From: Arthrobacter sulfonylureivorans
GTDB lineage: Bacteria; Actinomycetota; Actinomycetes; Actinomycetales; Micrococcaceae
DNA length: 53,759 nucleotides
Direction: 5' to 3'
NCBI GenBank assembly: GCA_004000035.1
Contig: RJAE01000018.1
Coordinates: 1 to 53,759, forward strand
The position numbers and the translations under genes were made by a program. This document shows, one piece after another, positions 32,619 through 41,654 of this stretch. The notes beneath the pieces were generated by a model. It had not been told where the DNA came from and searched no databases. It saw nothing but the letters and a program-made list of their open reading frames with translations. How positions within the stretch are numbered: the first letter of the stretch is position 1; each line of letters opens with the position of its first letter.

Positions 32619-33671
32619 TTAGCTGGCGGCGGTCCGCTCCGTGGAGCCGCGCACAATCAGAGAGCTCTCCAAAGTGAGCTGGGGCTGCTCAAGGTCGCGG
32701 CCTTCGATCAGGCCGCGCAGCTGTTCTCCGGCCTTGAGGCCCAGGCGGGTGGCGGGAAGGTGGACGCTGGTGAGGCCGGGGTTACTGGTGGCGGAGTAGG
32801 GCAGGTCGTCAAAGCCGGCGACGGCGAGTTCGTCCGGAATCCGCAGGCCGGCAACGCGCGCTTGCTGCAGCACGCCGTACGCATGGGTGTCGGTGGCGCA
32901 GACGACGGCGGTGACACCCGCTTGCTGCCACTGGGGCCAAGCGGCGGCAAACGCGTCGGCTGACGCGCCGACGTCGATCGTGGTGCTGATCAGGTGGGCC
33001 GGGTCCACGGTCATTCCGCGCCCGGCCGCCTCCGCCAGGAAGGTTGTTCGGCGGATGGTGAAGGTGGCTGTGCCGGTAACGCTGTCCAGGTAGGCCACTC
33101 GCTGGTGGCCGGAGGCGGCCAGATGCGCCGCGAGTTCGCGGGCGCCGTGGGCCACGTCGAGGTTGACGGACGGCGCATAAGCCTCCAGCCCGGGCGCGTC
33201 GAGCAGCACCATGGGGCCGGTGGTGGAGAGGTCCTCGAGGAACGCGGCATCGGGGGCATCCACCAGCAGACCTGCCGGGCGCAGGGCGAGGAGTCGGCGG
33301 ATGTCATCGGCGCGGGGAAACTCGCCGGCCTCGGTGACGGAGAGCAGCAGCTGGAAGTCCGCGCCGAGGGACTCTCGGACGCCGGCAACGACCTTGGCGA
33401 AGAACGGGTTGGAAATGTCCGGCGCCACCAGAACCACAATGGAGCTGACTCCCTTGGCCAGCGAACTGCCCACGCTGTCCACCACGTATCCGAGTTCCGC
33501 GATGGCCTGGCTGACTCGGGAGATGTTGTCCGCGGACACCCGCCCGCGCGTCTTGCCGTTGGCCACCAGGGAAACCGTCGCCGTGGAGACGCCGGCGTGT
33601 GCCGCCACCATCGCCGCGGTCACCCGCCCACCGGTGTGCGGCGGGCGCTGGGGAGGGCGGGCGGAATCCAT
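32619..33671 (-). CDS. LacI-family transcriptional repressor
   Basis: A 350-residue LacI/GalR regulator. The helix-turn-helix is AHAGVSTATVSLVANGKTRG (about residues 24-43), the hinge helix region is VVDSVGSSLAKG, and the rest is a periplasmic-binding-like ligand domain (VLVAPDISNPFFAKV; AVAGFDDLPYSATSNPGLTS). It is divergent from a nucleoside hydrolase-MFS-ribokinase operon, so the effector is probably ribose or a nucleoside. TATCAT six bases before ATG 33671 indicates a leaderless start. Two palindromic operators lie in the shared upstream region, one close to its own promoter, suggesting autoregulation. Confidence 0.9.
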   Translation of the reverse strand: MDSARPPQRPPHTGGRVTAAMVAAHAGVSTATVSLVANGKTRGRVSADNISRVSQAIAELGYVVDSVGSSLAKGVSSIVVLVAPDISNPFFAKVVAGVRESLGADFQLLLSVTEAGEFPRADDIRRLLALRPAGLLVDAPDAAFLEDLSTTGPMVLLDAPGLEAYAPSVNLDVAHGARELAAHLAASGHQRVAYLDSVTGTATFTIRRTTFLAEAAGRGMTVDPAHLISTTIDVGASADAFAAAWPQWQQAGVTAVVCATDTHAYGVLQQARVAGLRIPDELAVAGFDDLPYSATSNPGLTSVHLPATRLGLKAGEQLRGLIEGRDLEQPQLTLESSLIVRGSTERTAAS

Positions 33672-33707
33672 GAGCCCATGATAAGCACCTTCAGGGACCA
33701 CAAGGCA

Positions 33708-33719
33708 TCAAGCGCTTGA
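33708..33719. promoter_or_regulatory. LacI-type operator 1
   Basis: TCAAGCGCTTGA is a perfect 12-bp palindrome with the central CG typical of LacI-family operators. It lies about 25 bp upstream of the repressor -10 box. Confidence 0.75.
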
Positions 33720-33725
33720 CTCACG

Positions 33726-33749
33726 TTCACGTCAAGCGTTTGACGTGAA
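33726..33749. promoter_or_regulatory. LacI-type operator 2
   Basis: TTCACGTCAA and TTGACGTGAA form 10-bp arms around GCGT. The core GTCAAGCGTTTGAC resembles operator 1. The centres are 24 bp apart, so two dimers could bind on about the same face. Confidence 0.75.
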
Positions 33750-33821
33750 TCGGGGAGGGGTGTCACACTTCCTGTGACTGAATCCCGCTGCGGCGGACCC
33801 CCAATGACGTGGAGAGAAAAC

Positions 33822-34868
33822 ATGGACGCCACTTCCGCGACGCCTGGACCGAAGAAGATCATCCTGGACTGCGATCCAGGGCACGACGACGCCGTGGCGC
33901 TGCTCCTGGCCCACGGCAACCCGGACATCGAGCTGCTCGCCGTCACCACCGTTGTCGGCAACCAGACCCTGGCAAAGGTCACCAAGAACGCTCTGGCCGT
34001 AGGGACCATCGCAGGCATCACCGGTGTCCCGTTCGCCGCCGGCTGCGACCGCCCGCTCGTGCGCACCATCGAAACCGCGCCGGACATCCACGGCGAGTCC
34101 GGCATGGACGGCCCCGCGCAGCCGGAGTCCACCATTGAACTGGACCCGCGCCACGCCGTTGATCTCATCATCGACACGATCATGGCGCACGAACCCGGCA
34201 CCGTGACCCTGGTCCCGACCGGCGGCCTGACCAACATCGCGATGGCCGCCCGCAAGGAGCCGCGCATCGTCGAGCGGGTCAAGGAAGTCGTGCTGATGGG
34301 CGGCGGCTACCACGTGGGCAACTGGTCCGCCGTGGCCGAATTCAACATCATGATCGACCCCGAGGCCGCCCACATCGTCTTCAACGAGAAGTGGCCCGTG
34401 GTCATGGTGGGACTGGACCTCACACACCAGGCGCTGGCCACCCCCGAAGTTGTCGAGCAGATCGAGGCCGTCGGCACCGGTCCGGCCCGCTTTGTCCGCG
34501 AACTGATGGACTTCTTCGCCCAAACCTACAAGGACGCACAGGGCTTCGACTACCCGCCGGTCCACGATCCGTGCGCCGTCGCCTACGTAATCGACCCCAC
34601 CGTCATGACAACCCGCAAGGTCCCGGTCGACATCGAATTGCAGGGCAAGCTGACCCTCGGCATGACCGTCGCTGACTTCCGCATGCCCGCACCGGACGAC
34701 TGCCACACCTCTGTGGCCGTGGATCTTGACCGCACCAAGTTTTGGAACCTGGTTACCGATGCGCTGGTCCGGATCGGCGAGGTAGACCTTGGAACCGCCG
34801 CCACCACCACAACGACGGCGGCACCCACCTCCGCGGCGCCCGGCACCACTGGGGTGGCAGCGAAATGA
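33822..34868 (+). CDS. Inosine-uridine-type nucleoside hydrolase
   Basis: A 348-residue nucleoside N-ribohydrolase that splits nucleosides to base and ribose. The calcium-binding motif DCDPGHDDA is at residues 16-24, and VPTGGLTNIAMA, VLMGGGYHVGNWSAVAEFN and the late HDPCAVAYVI complete the site. GGAGA lies eight bases before ATG 33822. The last 25 residues are a Thr/Ala/Pro tail outside the fold. The stop overlaps the MFS start (ATGA). As the first gene of a LacI-controlled operon that ends in ribokinase, it most likely supplies ribose from imported nucleosides. Confidence 0.9.
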   Translation: MDATSATPGPKKIILDCDPGHDDAVALLLAHGNPDIELLAVTTVVGNQTLAKVTKNALAVGTIAGITGVPFAAGCDRPLVRTIETAPDIHGESGMDGPAQPESTIELDPRHAVDLIIDTIMAHEPGTVTLVPTGGLTNIAMAARKEPRIVERVKEVVLMGGGYHVGNWSAVAEFNIMIDPEAAHIVFNEKWPVVMVGLDLTHQALATPEVVEQIEAVGTGPARFVRELMDFFAQTYKDAQGFDYPPVHDPCAVAYVIDPTVMTTRKVPVDIELQGKLTLGMTVADFRMPAPDDCHTSVAVDLDRTKFWNLVTDALVRIGEVDLGTAATTTTTAAPTSAAPGTTGVAAK

Positions 34869-36286
34869 GCGCCGTTCTCCACGAAGCCAAGGCGACCCGC
34901 AGCGGCACCACCGCCCTGATGGTCGCCCTGCTGACGGCCTGCGTGGCCTTCCAGCTCAATGCCTCCATGCTCAGCCCTGCCCTGGTCACCATGGGGGAGG
35001 AACTGCAGACCGACCAGGCCGCGATCGGCCTGTCCCAGACCTGGTTCTTCACCACAGCCGCGCTGTTCTCCCTGTTCCTGCCCCGGCTGAGCGATATTGT
35101 CGGCCGCAAGCGGATCCTCGTCGGGATGATGCTGCTGACGGCCGCCGGCTCCGTGATCGCCGCGCTTGCCCCGGACGTTACGTGGCTCTTCGTGGGCCGG
35201 ATCATCCAGGGCGCCAGCGGCCCCACCGTGCCGCTGTGCCTGATCATGCTGCGCACCGCCGTGCCCAACCTGCGCACCTACGGCACGCTAATGGGCGTCA
35301 TCCTCGCGGTCAACGGCGGCGTGGCCGGCGTCGATTCCTTCCTCGGCGGTTACATGGCCGAGCACTACGGCTTCCGCAGCATCTTCTGGTTCATGGTGGT
35401 CCTCGGCGTGATCGCCGCGGTCCTCGTCGCTCTCCTGACGCCCGAGAGCAAACCGCAGGCCGGGACGCGGATGGACTGGACCGGCGTCGTCTATATTGTT
35501 GTCGCAGTCGGTGCCCTGCTCACCGCGCTGAACGAGGCGGCCAAACTGGTCGGCGGGTTCTCCAGGGGGACCCTGGTCCTCTCGCTGGTGCTGATCGCCG
35601 TGGCCGCCGCCGCGTTCGCCGCCTTCTGGGCCACAGAAAAGCGCGCGAAGCAGCCGATGGTCGAGATTGTCCATCTGCGCCAGCGCTCCACGTGGGCGCC
35701 GCTGCTGACAACGGTCCTGACCATGACCGGAATCTTCGCCGTCATCAATGGGATTGTCCCCGCCTACGTACAGGCCGCCGCACCCGGCTTCGGCATCGGC
35801 GCCACCGAAACGGCGCTGCTCATCCTGACCCCCTACGCGCTGCTGGGCTGGGTCTTCGGCCCGATCAGCGGACGGCTCGCCCCGGTACTGGGCTACACCA
35901 ATGTGCTGCGCATCGGCATGATCGGCAGCATCGTCTCCTTGGTCATCATTGTGCTGTTCGGCCTGAACAGCCTGCCGCTGATGGTCGCCGGCACTGCGCT
36001 GCTCGGCATCACGTACGCCGGCACCGCGAACATCATGCTCAACGGGCTCGGCGTGGTGCTCTCGCCCCCGGGCAACCCCGGTTTCCTACCGGGAATGAAC
36101 GCCGGAGCCTTCAACCTCGGCGCCGGGCTGAGCTTCCTGGTGCTGCCGGCGGTGCTCGTGGGCACCTCGGCGCTGGGCGACCGCGCCTCTTACCTTACGG
36201 TGGTGGTCGGCCTGGTCATCACGGTCGCGGCCTTCGCCGCCTCGCTGCTGATCCCCAAGCCCGTCGATGCCGAGGTGGAAAAGTGA
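34865..36286 (+). CDS. MFS transporter, nucleoside/ribose-type
   Basis: A 473-residue major-facilitator protein with about 14 hydrophobic segments, like the DHA2 group. The loop motif LSDIVGRKRILVGMMLLTAA and the span RIIQGASGPTVPLCLIML are present. It overlaps its neighbours by four bases on both sides. Nucleosides, or a product of their hydrolysis, are the expected cargo from context, although DHA2 proteins are often exporters. Confidence 0.87.
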   Translation: MSAVLHEAKATRSGTTALMVALLTACVAFQLNASMLSPALVTMGEELQTDQAAIGLSQTWFFTTAALFSLFLPRLSDIVGRKRILVGMMLLTAAGSVIAALAPDVTWLFVGRIIQGASGPTVPLCLIMLRTAVPNLRTYGTLMGVILAVNGGVAGVDSFLGGYMAEHYGFRSIFWFMVVLGVIAAVLVALLTPESKPQAGTRMDWTGVVYIVVAVGALLTALNEAAKLVGGFSRGTLVLSLVLIAVAAAAFAAFWATEKRAKQPMVEIVHLRQRSTWAPLLTTVLTMTGIFAVINGIVPAYVQAAAPGFGIGATETALLILTPYALLGWVFGPISGRLAPVLGYTNVLRIGMIGSIVSLVIIVLFGLNSLPLMVAGTALLGITYAGTANIMLNGLGVVLSPPGNPGFLPGMNAGAFNLGAGLSFLVLPAVLVGTSALGDRASYLTVVVGLVITVAAFAASLLIPKPVDAEVEK

Positions 36287-37242
36287 ATCCGCAGGCCGGA
36301 CGCATCGTCGTCGTTGGTTCGCTGAACGCGGACCTGACCATCTACACCGAGCGGCTGCCCAACCCCGGCGAAACCCTTCACGGCGAAGGCTTCGCCGTGA
36401 ACCCGGGCGGCAAGAGCGCCAACCAGGCCGTGGCCGCTGGCCGGCTGGGCGGCAACGTCGCCCTGATCGGCGCCGTGGGCGAGGACTCCAACGGGGACAT
36501 GCTGCTGGCCTCCGTTGCAGGGGCCGGCGTGGACGTTTCCCGCGTGCGCCGCGCCGCCGACGTCGAGACCGGCGTCGCCGTCATTACCGTTGACGCAGCG
36601 GGGGAGAACAGCATCGTCATTTCCCCTGGCGCTAACGGCACCGTAGTTCCGGATGACGTAGTCGCAGCCAGGGACGTGTTCGATGGCGCCGCCGTGGTTT
36701 GCCTCTGCCTCGAGGTCGGCCTGGACGCCGTGGAGGCGGCAGCAAGATTGGGGCACGACGCCGGAGCAACAGTGCTGCTCAACCTCTCGCCTTACGCGCC
36801 CGTGCTGCAAAGCCTGGCCGAACTCATTGACGTCCTGCTGGTCAACGCGCACGAGGCTTCGCAGTTCCTCGGCGGCGCCGAAATGCCCGGCGCCAATGCC
36901 GCTGTTGCCGACTGGGAGCAGGTGCGCTTGAAGTTTGCGGCTCAGGGGCTGGACCGCGCCGTGGTCACCCTGGGCGTCAACGGCTCCATCGTGCTGGATT
37001 CGCATGCCGAGGAGGGGCGTCGAATCACCCGGATCGCCCCCACCAAGGTTGACGCCGTGGACACCACCGGCGCCGGCGACGCCTTCACCGGGGCCCTCGC
37101 GGCAGGGCTTGCCGCAGGGGAGGCCCTGGCCGAGGCGGCGGCGTTCGCTTCGGTCGCTGCTGCTCTAGCTGCCACGAAGAGGGGAACCCAGGCCGCCTAT
37201 CCGCGACTGGCAGACGTGGATCGTCTGCGGCCTGGCGCCTGA
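36283..37242 (+). CDS. rbsK: Ribokinase (PfkB family)
   Basis: A 319-residue PfkB-family sugar kinase. VVGSLNADLTIYTERLPNPG and GGKSANQAVAAGRLGG form the N-terminal signature, and DTTGAGDAFTGALAAGLA contains the catalytic Asp and anion hole. It phosphorylates ribose so that it can enter the pentose phosphate route. The GTG start overlaps the MFS stop (GTGA). It completes the nucleoside hydrolase operon. Confidence 0.9.
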   Translation: MNPQAGRIVVVGSLNADLTIYTERLPNPGETLHGEGFAVNPGGKSANQAVAAGRLGGNVALIGAVGEDSNGDMLLASVAGAGVDVSRVRRAADVETGVAVITVDAAGENSIVISPGANGTVVPDDVVAARDVFDGAAVVCLCLEVGLDAVEAAARLGHDAGATVLLNLSPYAPVLQSLAELIDVLLVNAHEASQFLGGAEMPGANAAVADWEQVRLKFAAQGLDRAVVTLGVNGSIVLDSHAEEGRRITRIAPTKVDAVDTTGAGDAFTGALAAGLAAGEALAEAAAFASVAAALAATKRGTQAAYPRLADVDRLRPGA

Positions 37243-37273
37243 CGTCCAGAGGCCGAACGCGACGTACAAACGA

Positions 37274-37307
37274 ACGGCGCGGTGCACCGGAAGGTGCGCC
37301 GCGCCGT
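37274..37307 (+). terminator. Terminator of the nucleoside operon
   Basis: ACGGCGCGG-GCACC pairs with GGTGC-CCGCGCCGT around a GGAA loop; one T-G pair lies in the stem. The T-rich tail is weak. Confidence 0.75.
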
Positions 37308-37336
37308 CGTCGTTGGTGAGATCTTCTCATCCTGCC

Positions 37337-37376
37337 GGGTCTCCATGCGGCCGCAAGCGGCCTTAGTCGACCACCG
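37337..37376 (+). repeat. Dispersed GTCGACCACC repeat, third member
   Basis: It begins GGGTCTCCATGCG and ends CTTAGTCGACCACCG, the same outer motifs as the copies at 9438 and 11047. The centre differs (GCCGCAAGCGGC instead of repeated GCTCGC). Confidence 0.6.
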
Positions 37377-37420
37377 TTGCCGGGGGCGGTCTAGCCTTAC
37401 CCGACTACCGGGACGCAGCC

Positions 37421-39502
37421 TCAGGTCAGGAACTTGTCCGCGGTCAGCGGCAGGTCCCGGACGCGGATGCCGGTGGCGTTGTAGGCTGCATTGGCCACTG
37501 CGGCGGCCGCCCCGACAATGCCGATCTCGCCGATCCCGCGTGCCCCCAGCGGCCCGGCGTGCTCGTCGACTTCCTCCAGCCAGAAGGCCTCCAGCTGCCG
37601 GATGTCCGCGTTGGACGGCACGTGGTAATCGGCGAAGTCGTGATTCACGATCATCCCGAACCGCTCGTCCATCACGCTCTGCTCGTGCAGCGCCATGCCG
37701 ATGCCCATGGTCATGCCGCCCAAAAACTGGGAGCGGGCGGTGCGCGGATTGATGATCCGGCCGGCCGAATAGACCCCCAGCATCCGCGACACACGGATCT
37801 CGCCGGTGTCCGCGTGCACCTGGACCTCGGCGAACTGGGCGCCGAAGGAATGCAGCGCGTAGTTTTTGCCGGCCGGGTTCCTCTCGCCGTCGCCCTCCGA
37901 AGTGTCCCCGGCGGAGGGAAATCCGCCGTGCTCCTTGCGGAACATTTGGGCCGCGCCGATGATCGCCGAGCCCCAGCTGGCCGTTCCGGAGGAGCCGCCG
38001 GCAACGGTGGCCACCGGCAGGTCTGTGTCGCCGATCTGCAGCCGGACCTGTTCAGGGCCGCATTCCAGCGCCTCGGCCGCAATTTGGGTCAGCGCCGTCC
38101 AAGCACCGGTGCCCAGGTCCACGGCGCCGATCTGCACCTCGTAGAAGCCGTCGGCGGTGAACCGGATCCGGGCGGTGTTCGCCGGCTGCCGCCGCGCCGG
38201 GTAGGTTGAGGCAGCCACGCCGATCCCGGTCCGCCAGCCGTCCACCAGCACCGTTCCCGGTTGCGCATTGCGCCGCTCCCAGCCGAACCGGCGGGCACCC
38301 TCGCGCAGGCAGGCCAACAGGTGCCTGCTGGCGAACGGCTTGCCGGTTTCCGGATCGATGGCCGGTTCGTTCCGCACACGCAGCTCGATCGGGTCGATCC
38401 CGCATGCCTCGGCGAGTTCGTCCATGGCCACTTCCAAGCCGAACGAGCCCGGGCACTCGCCCGGCGCCCGCATCCAGGACGGCACCGGGACATCCAGGGA
38501 CGCAAGCCGGTGGGTGGTGCGGCGGTGGTCGGCCGAGTACATCATCCGCGATATCCCCGCGGTCTGCTCGGCGAATTCCTTGATCGCCGACGTCTGCTCC
38601 ACCACGTCGTGCGTCAGCACGGAAATCCGCCCGTCCGGACTGGCGCCCAGCTGCAGCCGCTGGATGGTCGGCGTGCGGTAGCCGGCCAGGAAGAACATCT
38701 GTTGCCGGGTCAGCGCGTACTTCACCGGCCGGCCGCCGGTGACCTTCGCGGCCAGCGCGGTCAGCACCACGTGCGCATGCGGCAGCCCCTTGGAGCCGAA
38801 GCCACCGCCCACATGCGGCGCCACCACGCGGATCTGCTCCACCTCCACGTCGAAGAGCGGCGCCAGCGTCTTGCGCGCGTTGTGCACCGCCTGCGTCGAG
38901 TCGAATACCAGCAGCCGGTCGCCTTCCCACTGCGCCACGGTAGTGTGCGGTTCCATCGGATTGTTGTGCTCGGCCGGGGTTGTGTAGGTGCGGTCAACAA
39001 CGACGGCGGCGCTCGCCAAGGCGGCGTCCGGGTCTCCCGCCTGGGTGTCGGTCTCGAGCCCGGCGTTAATCTGCTCCGGTTTGTAGAGGTCCTCGTGGTC
39101 CGCACGCAGCGCCGCGTGGTGCGGTTCTTGGTGGTACTGCACGCGGACCCGGGCTGCTGCTTCGCGCGCGGCCTCGGGCGAATCGGCCACCACGGCCGCA
39201 ACGAACTGCCCGCGGAAGCCTACTTCGTCCGACTGCAGCACGGCCAGTTCCTTGTCCGCGGCGTCGGCCAGCCGCGGAGCGTTCAGATGTGTGAGTACCG
39301 CGACCACGCCGTCCATCGTTTCGGCCGCGGCCGTGTCGATGGCGGTGATCCGGCCGCGGGCAATCGTGGATTGGACGGGGTACAGGTAGGTGGGGTTCTC
39401 CGCCGGGTGCTCGTAGGCGTACGGGGCTAGGCCGAGGACCTTGGCCCGGCCGTCGACCCGCTCCAGATCCAGTCCGGTGGCTGCGGGCTGCTGCACTCTC
39501 AT
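37421..39502 (-). CDS. Molybdopterin subunit of a PaoABC-type aldehyde oxidoreductase
   Basis: A 693-residue xanthine-oxidase-family large subunit that binds molybdenum cofactor. The start [18 protein letters not shown], the [13 protein letters not shown] loop, the [20 protein letters not shown] block and [13 protein letters not shown] with the catalytic Glu are present. Its closest type by layout is PaoC (YagR), which oxidises aromatic and other aldehydes. ATG 39502 overlaps the FAD-subunit stop by four bases and has GGAGAGG upstream. No XdhC/PaoD-like maturation gene is seen nearby. Confidence 0.88.
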   Translation of the reverse strand: MRVQQPAATGLDLERVDGRAKVLGLAPYAYEHPAENPTYLYPVQSTIARGRITAIDTAAAETMDGVVAVLTHLNAPRLADAADKELAVLQSDEVGFRGQFVAAVVADSPEAAREAAARVRVQYHQEPHHAALRADHEDLYKPEQINAGLETDTQAGDPDAALASAAVVVDRTYTTPAEHNNPMEPHTTVAQWEGDRLLVFDSTQAVHNARKTLAPLFDVEVEQIRVVAPHVGGGFGSKGLPHAHVVLTALAAKVTGGRPVKYALTRQQMFFLAGYRTPTIQRLQLGASPDGRISVLTHDVVEQTSAIKEFAEQTAGISRMMYSADHRRTTHRLASLDVPVPSWMRAPGECPGSFGLEVAMDELAEACGIDPIELRVRNEPAIDPETGKPFASRHLLACLREGARRFGWERRNAQPGTVLVDGWRTGIGVAASTYPARRQPANTARIRFTADGFYEVQIGAVDLGTGAWTALTQIAAEALECGPEQVRLQIGDTDLPVATVAGGSSGTASWGSAIIGAAQMFRKEHGGFPSAGDTSEGDGERNPAGKNYALHSFGAQFAEVQVHADTGEIRVSRMLGVYSAGRIINPRTARSQFLGGMTMGIGMALHEQSVMDERFGMIVNHDFADYHVPSNADIRQLEAFWLEEVDEHAGPLGARGIGEIGIVGAAAAVANAAYNATGIRVRDLPLTADKFLT

Positions 39503-40575
39503 GGCCGGTCCTCTCCGCCGGAAGCCGGAGTCCCCGCCCCGCCGCTGCTCTGGTCTACTCCGCACAGTTCCCGCAGCACGGACACCACGGTGTTGCGGAC
39601 CATCGTCACCTTGAACGCGTTGTCCGGCAGCGGGACCGCATGCTGCAGTTCCGCGTCGATGGCCCGCCGGAACTTTTCCTCGGTGGCCGGCTGCCCACGC
39701 AGCGCCTCCTCGGCGAACGTGGCGCGCCAAGGCTTGTGTGCCACGCCGCCCAAGGCAAGCCGCACTTCAGCGATTTTCGGAGGGGAAGCCGGACCATCGC
39801 CGTCGTCGGTTTCAGTGGGCTCTTCGAGCCGCAGCACGGCAGCCACGGACACCAGGGCGAAGGCGTAGGACGCCCGGTCGCGCACCTTCCGGTAGGCCGA
39901 TCGTGTCCCCTCCGGCAGGGGAGGCAGCACCACCGCGGTGATCAGCTCACCGTGTTCCAGCACCGTGTCGCGCTGCGGCTGATCTTGGGGGAGCCGGTGG
40001 AAGGAATGCAGGCCCACGCTGCGGTCGCCGGACGGCCCCAGGATCTCCACCCGGGCATTCAGCGCCGCCATCGCCACCGCCATGTCCGAGGGGTGCACGG
40101 CCACGCAGTCCATCGAGGCGCCGAGGATGGCGTGGTAGCGGGTGTAGCCCTCCAGCGCCGAGCAGCCGGAGCCGGGGTTGCGCTTGTTGCACGGAGTAGT
40201 GACGTCCTGGAAGTAGATGCAGCGGGTGCGCTGGAGCAGGTTGCCGCCGGTGGTGGCCGCGTTGCGCAGCTGCCCGGAGGCGCCGGAGAGCAGTGCCTGC
40301 GAGAGCACCGGGTAGCGCTGGCGGACCAGGGGATGTGCGGCGAGGTCGCTGTTCGGGACGGTCGCGCCCAGGCGCAGGCCGCCGTCGTCGGTGCCTTCGA
40401 TCTTGTCCAGCGGCAGGTGCGAAATGTCCACCAGCTGCTCGGGCGCGGCGATGCCCAGCTTCATGTGGTCCACCAGGTTGGTGCCGCCGGCCAGGAAGGC
40501 GGCGGCTGGATTGCCGGCGACGGCGGCGACCGCCTCCGGCGGGCTGGCGGCGCGGGCGTAGTCGAAGGGCTTCAT
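39499..40575 (-). CDS. FAD and [4Fe-4S] subunit of a PaoABC-type oxidoreductase
   Basis: A 358-residue FAD-binding subunit. [18 protein letters not shown] binds the FAD pyrophosphate. The insertion [20 protein letters not shown] followed by a further Cys supplies the cysteines that in E. coli PaoB hold an extra [4Fe-4S] cluster; this sets the PaoABC type apart from ordinary xanthine dehydrogenase. It overlaps both neighbours by four bases. The loop around residues 255-265 is Asp/Gly/Pro-rich. Confidence 0.88.
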   Translation of the reverse strand: MKPFDYARAASPPEAVAAVAGNPAAAFLAGGTNLVDHMKLGIAAPEQLVDISHLPLDKIEGTDDGGLRLGATVPNSDLAAHPLVRQRYPVLSQALLSGASGQLRNAATTGGNLLQRTRCIYFQDVTTPCNKRNPGSGCSALEGYTRYHAILGASMDCVAVHPSDMAVAMAALNARVEILGPSGDRSVGLHSFHRLPQDQPQRDTVLEHGELITAVVLPPLPEGTRSAYRKVRDRASYAFALVSVAAVLRLEEPTETDDGDGPASPPKIAEVRLALGGVAHKPWRATFAEEALRGQPATEEKFRRAIDAELQHAVPLPDNAFKVTMVRNTVVSVLRELCGVDQSSGGAGTPASGGEDRP

Positions 40576-41306
40576 CCGGGCTGCCCCGTTTCGCCGGAGG
40601 GACGGTTCACTCCGGATTGGCTCGCTCCACCAGCGATCTGGCCGGTTCCTGACCCGGCGGGCTGGTTCATTCCGTTGGCGGACTGCGGAATGGCCGAGTC
40701 GGTCGCAGGACGGCCGGTGTGTCCACCGACCTGATCGCCCTCAAGGGCCTGGCGAATGGCTGCCACGATGTTCACGTAGGCCCCGCAGCGGCACAGGTTC
40801 CCGCTCATCCGCTCGCGGATCTCGTCGTCGGGCAGTTCGGGGGATTGCGTGGCCCTGGAACCGCTCGTTGTCCCTTCCGGGCTACCGCCCGCGGTCCCGG
40901 GTGGGGATCCATCGGCGCGGTTGGGGGTGACGTAGCTGGGGTCGCCGCGGGCGGCTTCGTCCAGCATGCCGACGGCGGAGCAGATCTGCCCCGGGGTGCA
41001 GTAGCCGCACTGGAAGCCGTCCTGGTCCAGGAACGCCTGCTGAACCGGATGCAACTCGCCCTCGGAGGCCAGGCCAGCGGCCGTGACGATGCTGGCCCCG
41101 TCCTGGGCCACCGCGAAGACCAGGCAGGAGTTGATCCGCCGGCCGTTGAGCAGCACCGTGCAGGCACCGCACTGGCCGTGATCGCAGCCCTTCTTCGGCG
41201 AGTAGATGCCCAGCCGGTCGCGCAGCGTGTCGAGCAGCGTGGTGCGCGTGTCCAAGGTGACGGTGGTGGCGCGGCCGTCCACCTGCAGCGAGATTTCGGC
41301 GTCCAT
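40572..41306 (-). CDS. [2Fe-2S] subunit of a PaoABC-type oxidoreductase
   Basis: A 244-residue protein with two [2Fe-2S] sites: C41, C46, C49 and C61 in the ferredoxin half ([20 protein letters not shown]), and CGYCTPGQ with CRCGAY in the helical half. Residues about 128-155 are a Gly/Ser/Pro/Thr insertion between the last two motifs, and the last 45 residues form a Gly/Ser/Asn-rich tail; both are unusual for the family, which is normally 160-230 residues. Unlike E. coli PaoA there is no Tat signal, so the complex is probably cytoplasmic. GGAGG precedes the start by six bases. Confidence 0.88.
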   Translation of the reverse strand: MDAEISLQVDGRATTVTLDTRTTLLDTLRDRLGIYSPKKGCDHGQCGACTVLLNGRRINSCLVFAVAQDGASIVTAAGLASEGELHPVQQAFLDQDGFQCGYCTPGQICSAVGMLDEAARGDPSYVTPNRADGSPPGTAGGSPEGTTSGSRATQSPELPDDEIRERMSGNLCRCGAYVNIVAAIRQALEGDQVGGHTGRPATDSAIPQSANGMNQPAGSGTGQIAGGASQSGVNRPSGETGQPG

Positions 41307-41545
41307 CGGTTACCTCCGGCGTCCGAGTCCTCCATCAGGATCCTGCTGTCCACCAATATCGACTCTTCAGCAGACGGCGCTTCCAGCTCCGAGAAGGTTG
41401 CCTGTTGAGTAGTCATTTGGAAGCAGGCTTTGCTTTGCTCGCAACTTATAAGAGTCCATCCCGGGCCACAACCCCTCACAGCCCACAGTGATGGCCCCCA
41501 AGGCGAATCTCCGCACCCGGTGACGGCGTTGAACCGGGTCAACGA
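41307..41545. other. Upstream region of the oxidoreductase operon
   Basis: TTATAA around 41446-41451, read on the minus strand, is a candidate -10 box. Between it and the [2Fe-2S] gene is a 110-base leader in which a frame starting at 41416 (MTTQQATFSEL) overlaps the gene in another phase; it might be a leader peptide, but no ribosome binding site supports it. Confidence 0.35.
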
Positions 41546-41596
41546 CTCCGCAGATCTGGCCCCCTTTCTGGAGAAAAGTGGGCCAGATCTGCGGAG
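41546..41596. repeat. Palindromic hairpin, left of the DUF559 gene
   Basis: A perfect 17-bp stem CTCCGCAGATCTGGCCC (41546-41562) pairs with 41580-41596. A second stem CTTTCT/AGAAAAG lies in the loop. The stem sequence is nearly the same as that of the hairpin at 42643-42687. Confidence 0.85.
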
Positions 41597-41654
41597 GCGT
41601 TTATGTGCTGTGGACAGCGCCCACAGGATAGCGGCAGGTCGGCCAAGATAAAGT

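Noticed and set aside
34789-36282. A long Arg-rich plus-strand frame joined to the front of the ribokinase
   Set aside because: It is an out-of-frame reading of the MFS gene; the ribokinase starts at GTG 36283 with a four-base overlap.
41285-41416. Possible leader peptide (MTTQQATFSEL...) before the [2Fe-2S] subunit
   Set aside because: The frame simply continues as a shadow of the gene, and no ribosome binding site is present; a frameshifted N-terminus is also unlikely because the known ferredoxin fold begins at 41306.
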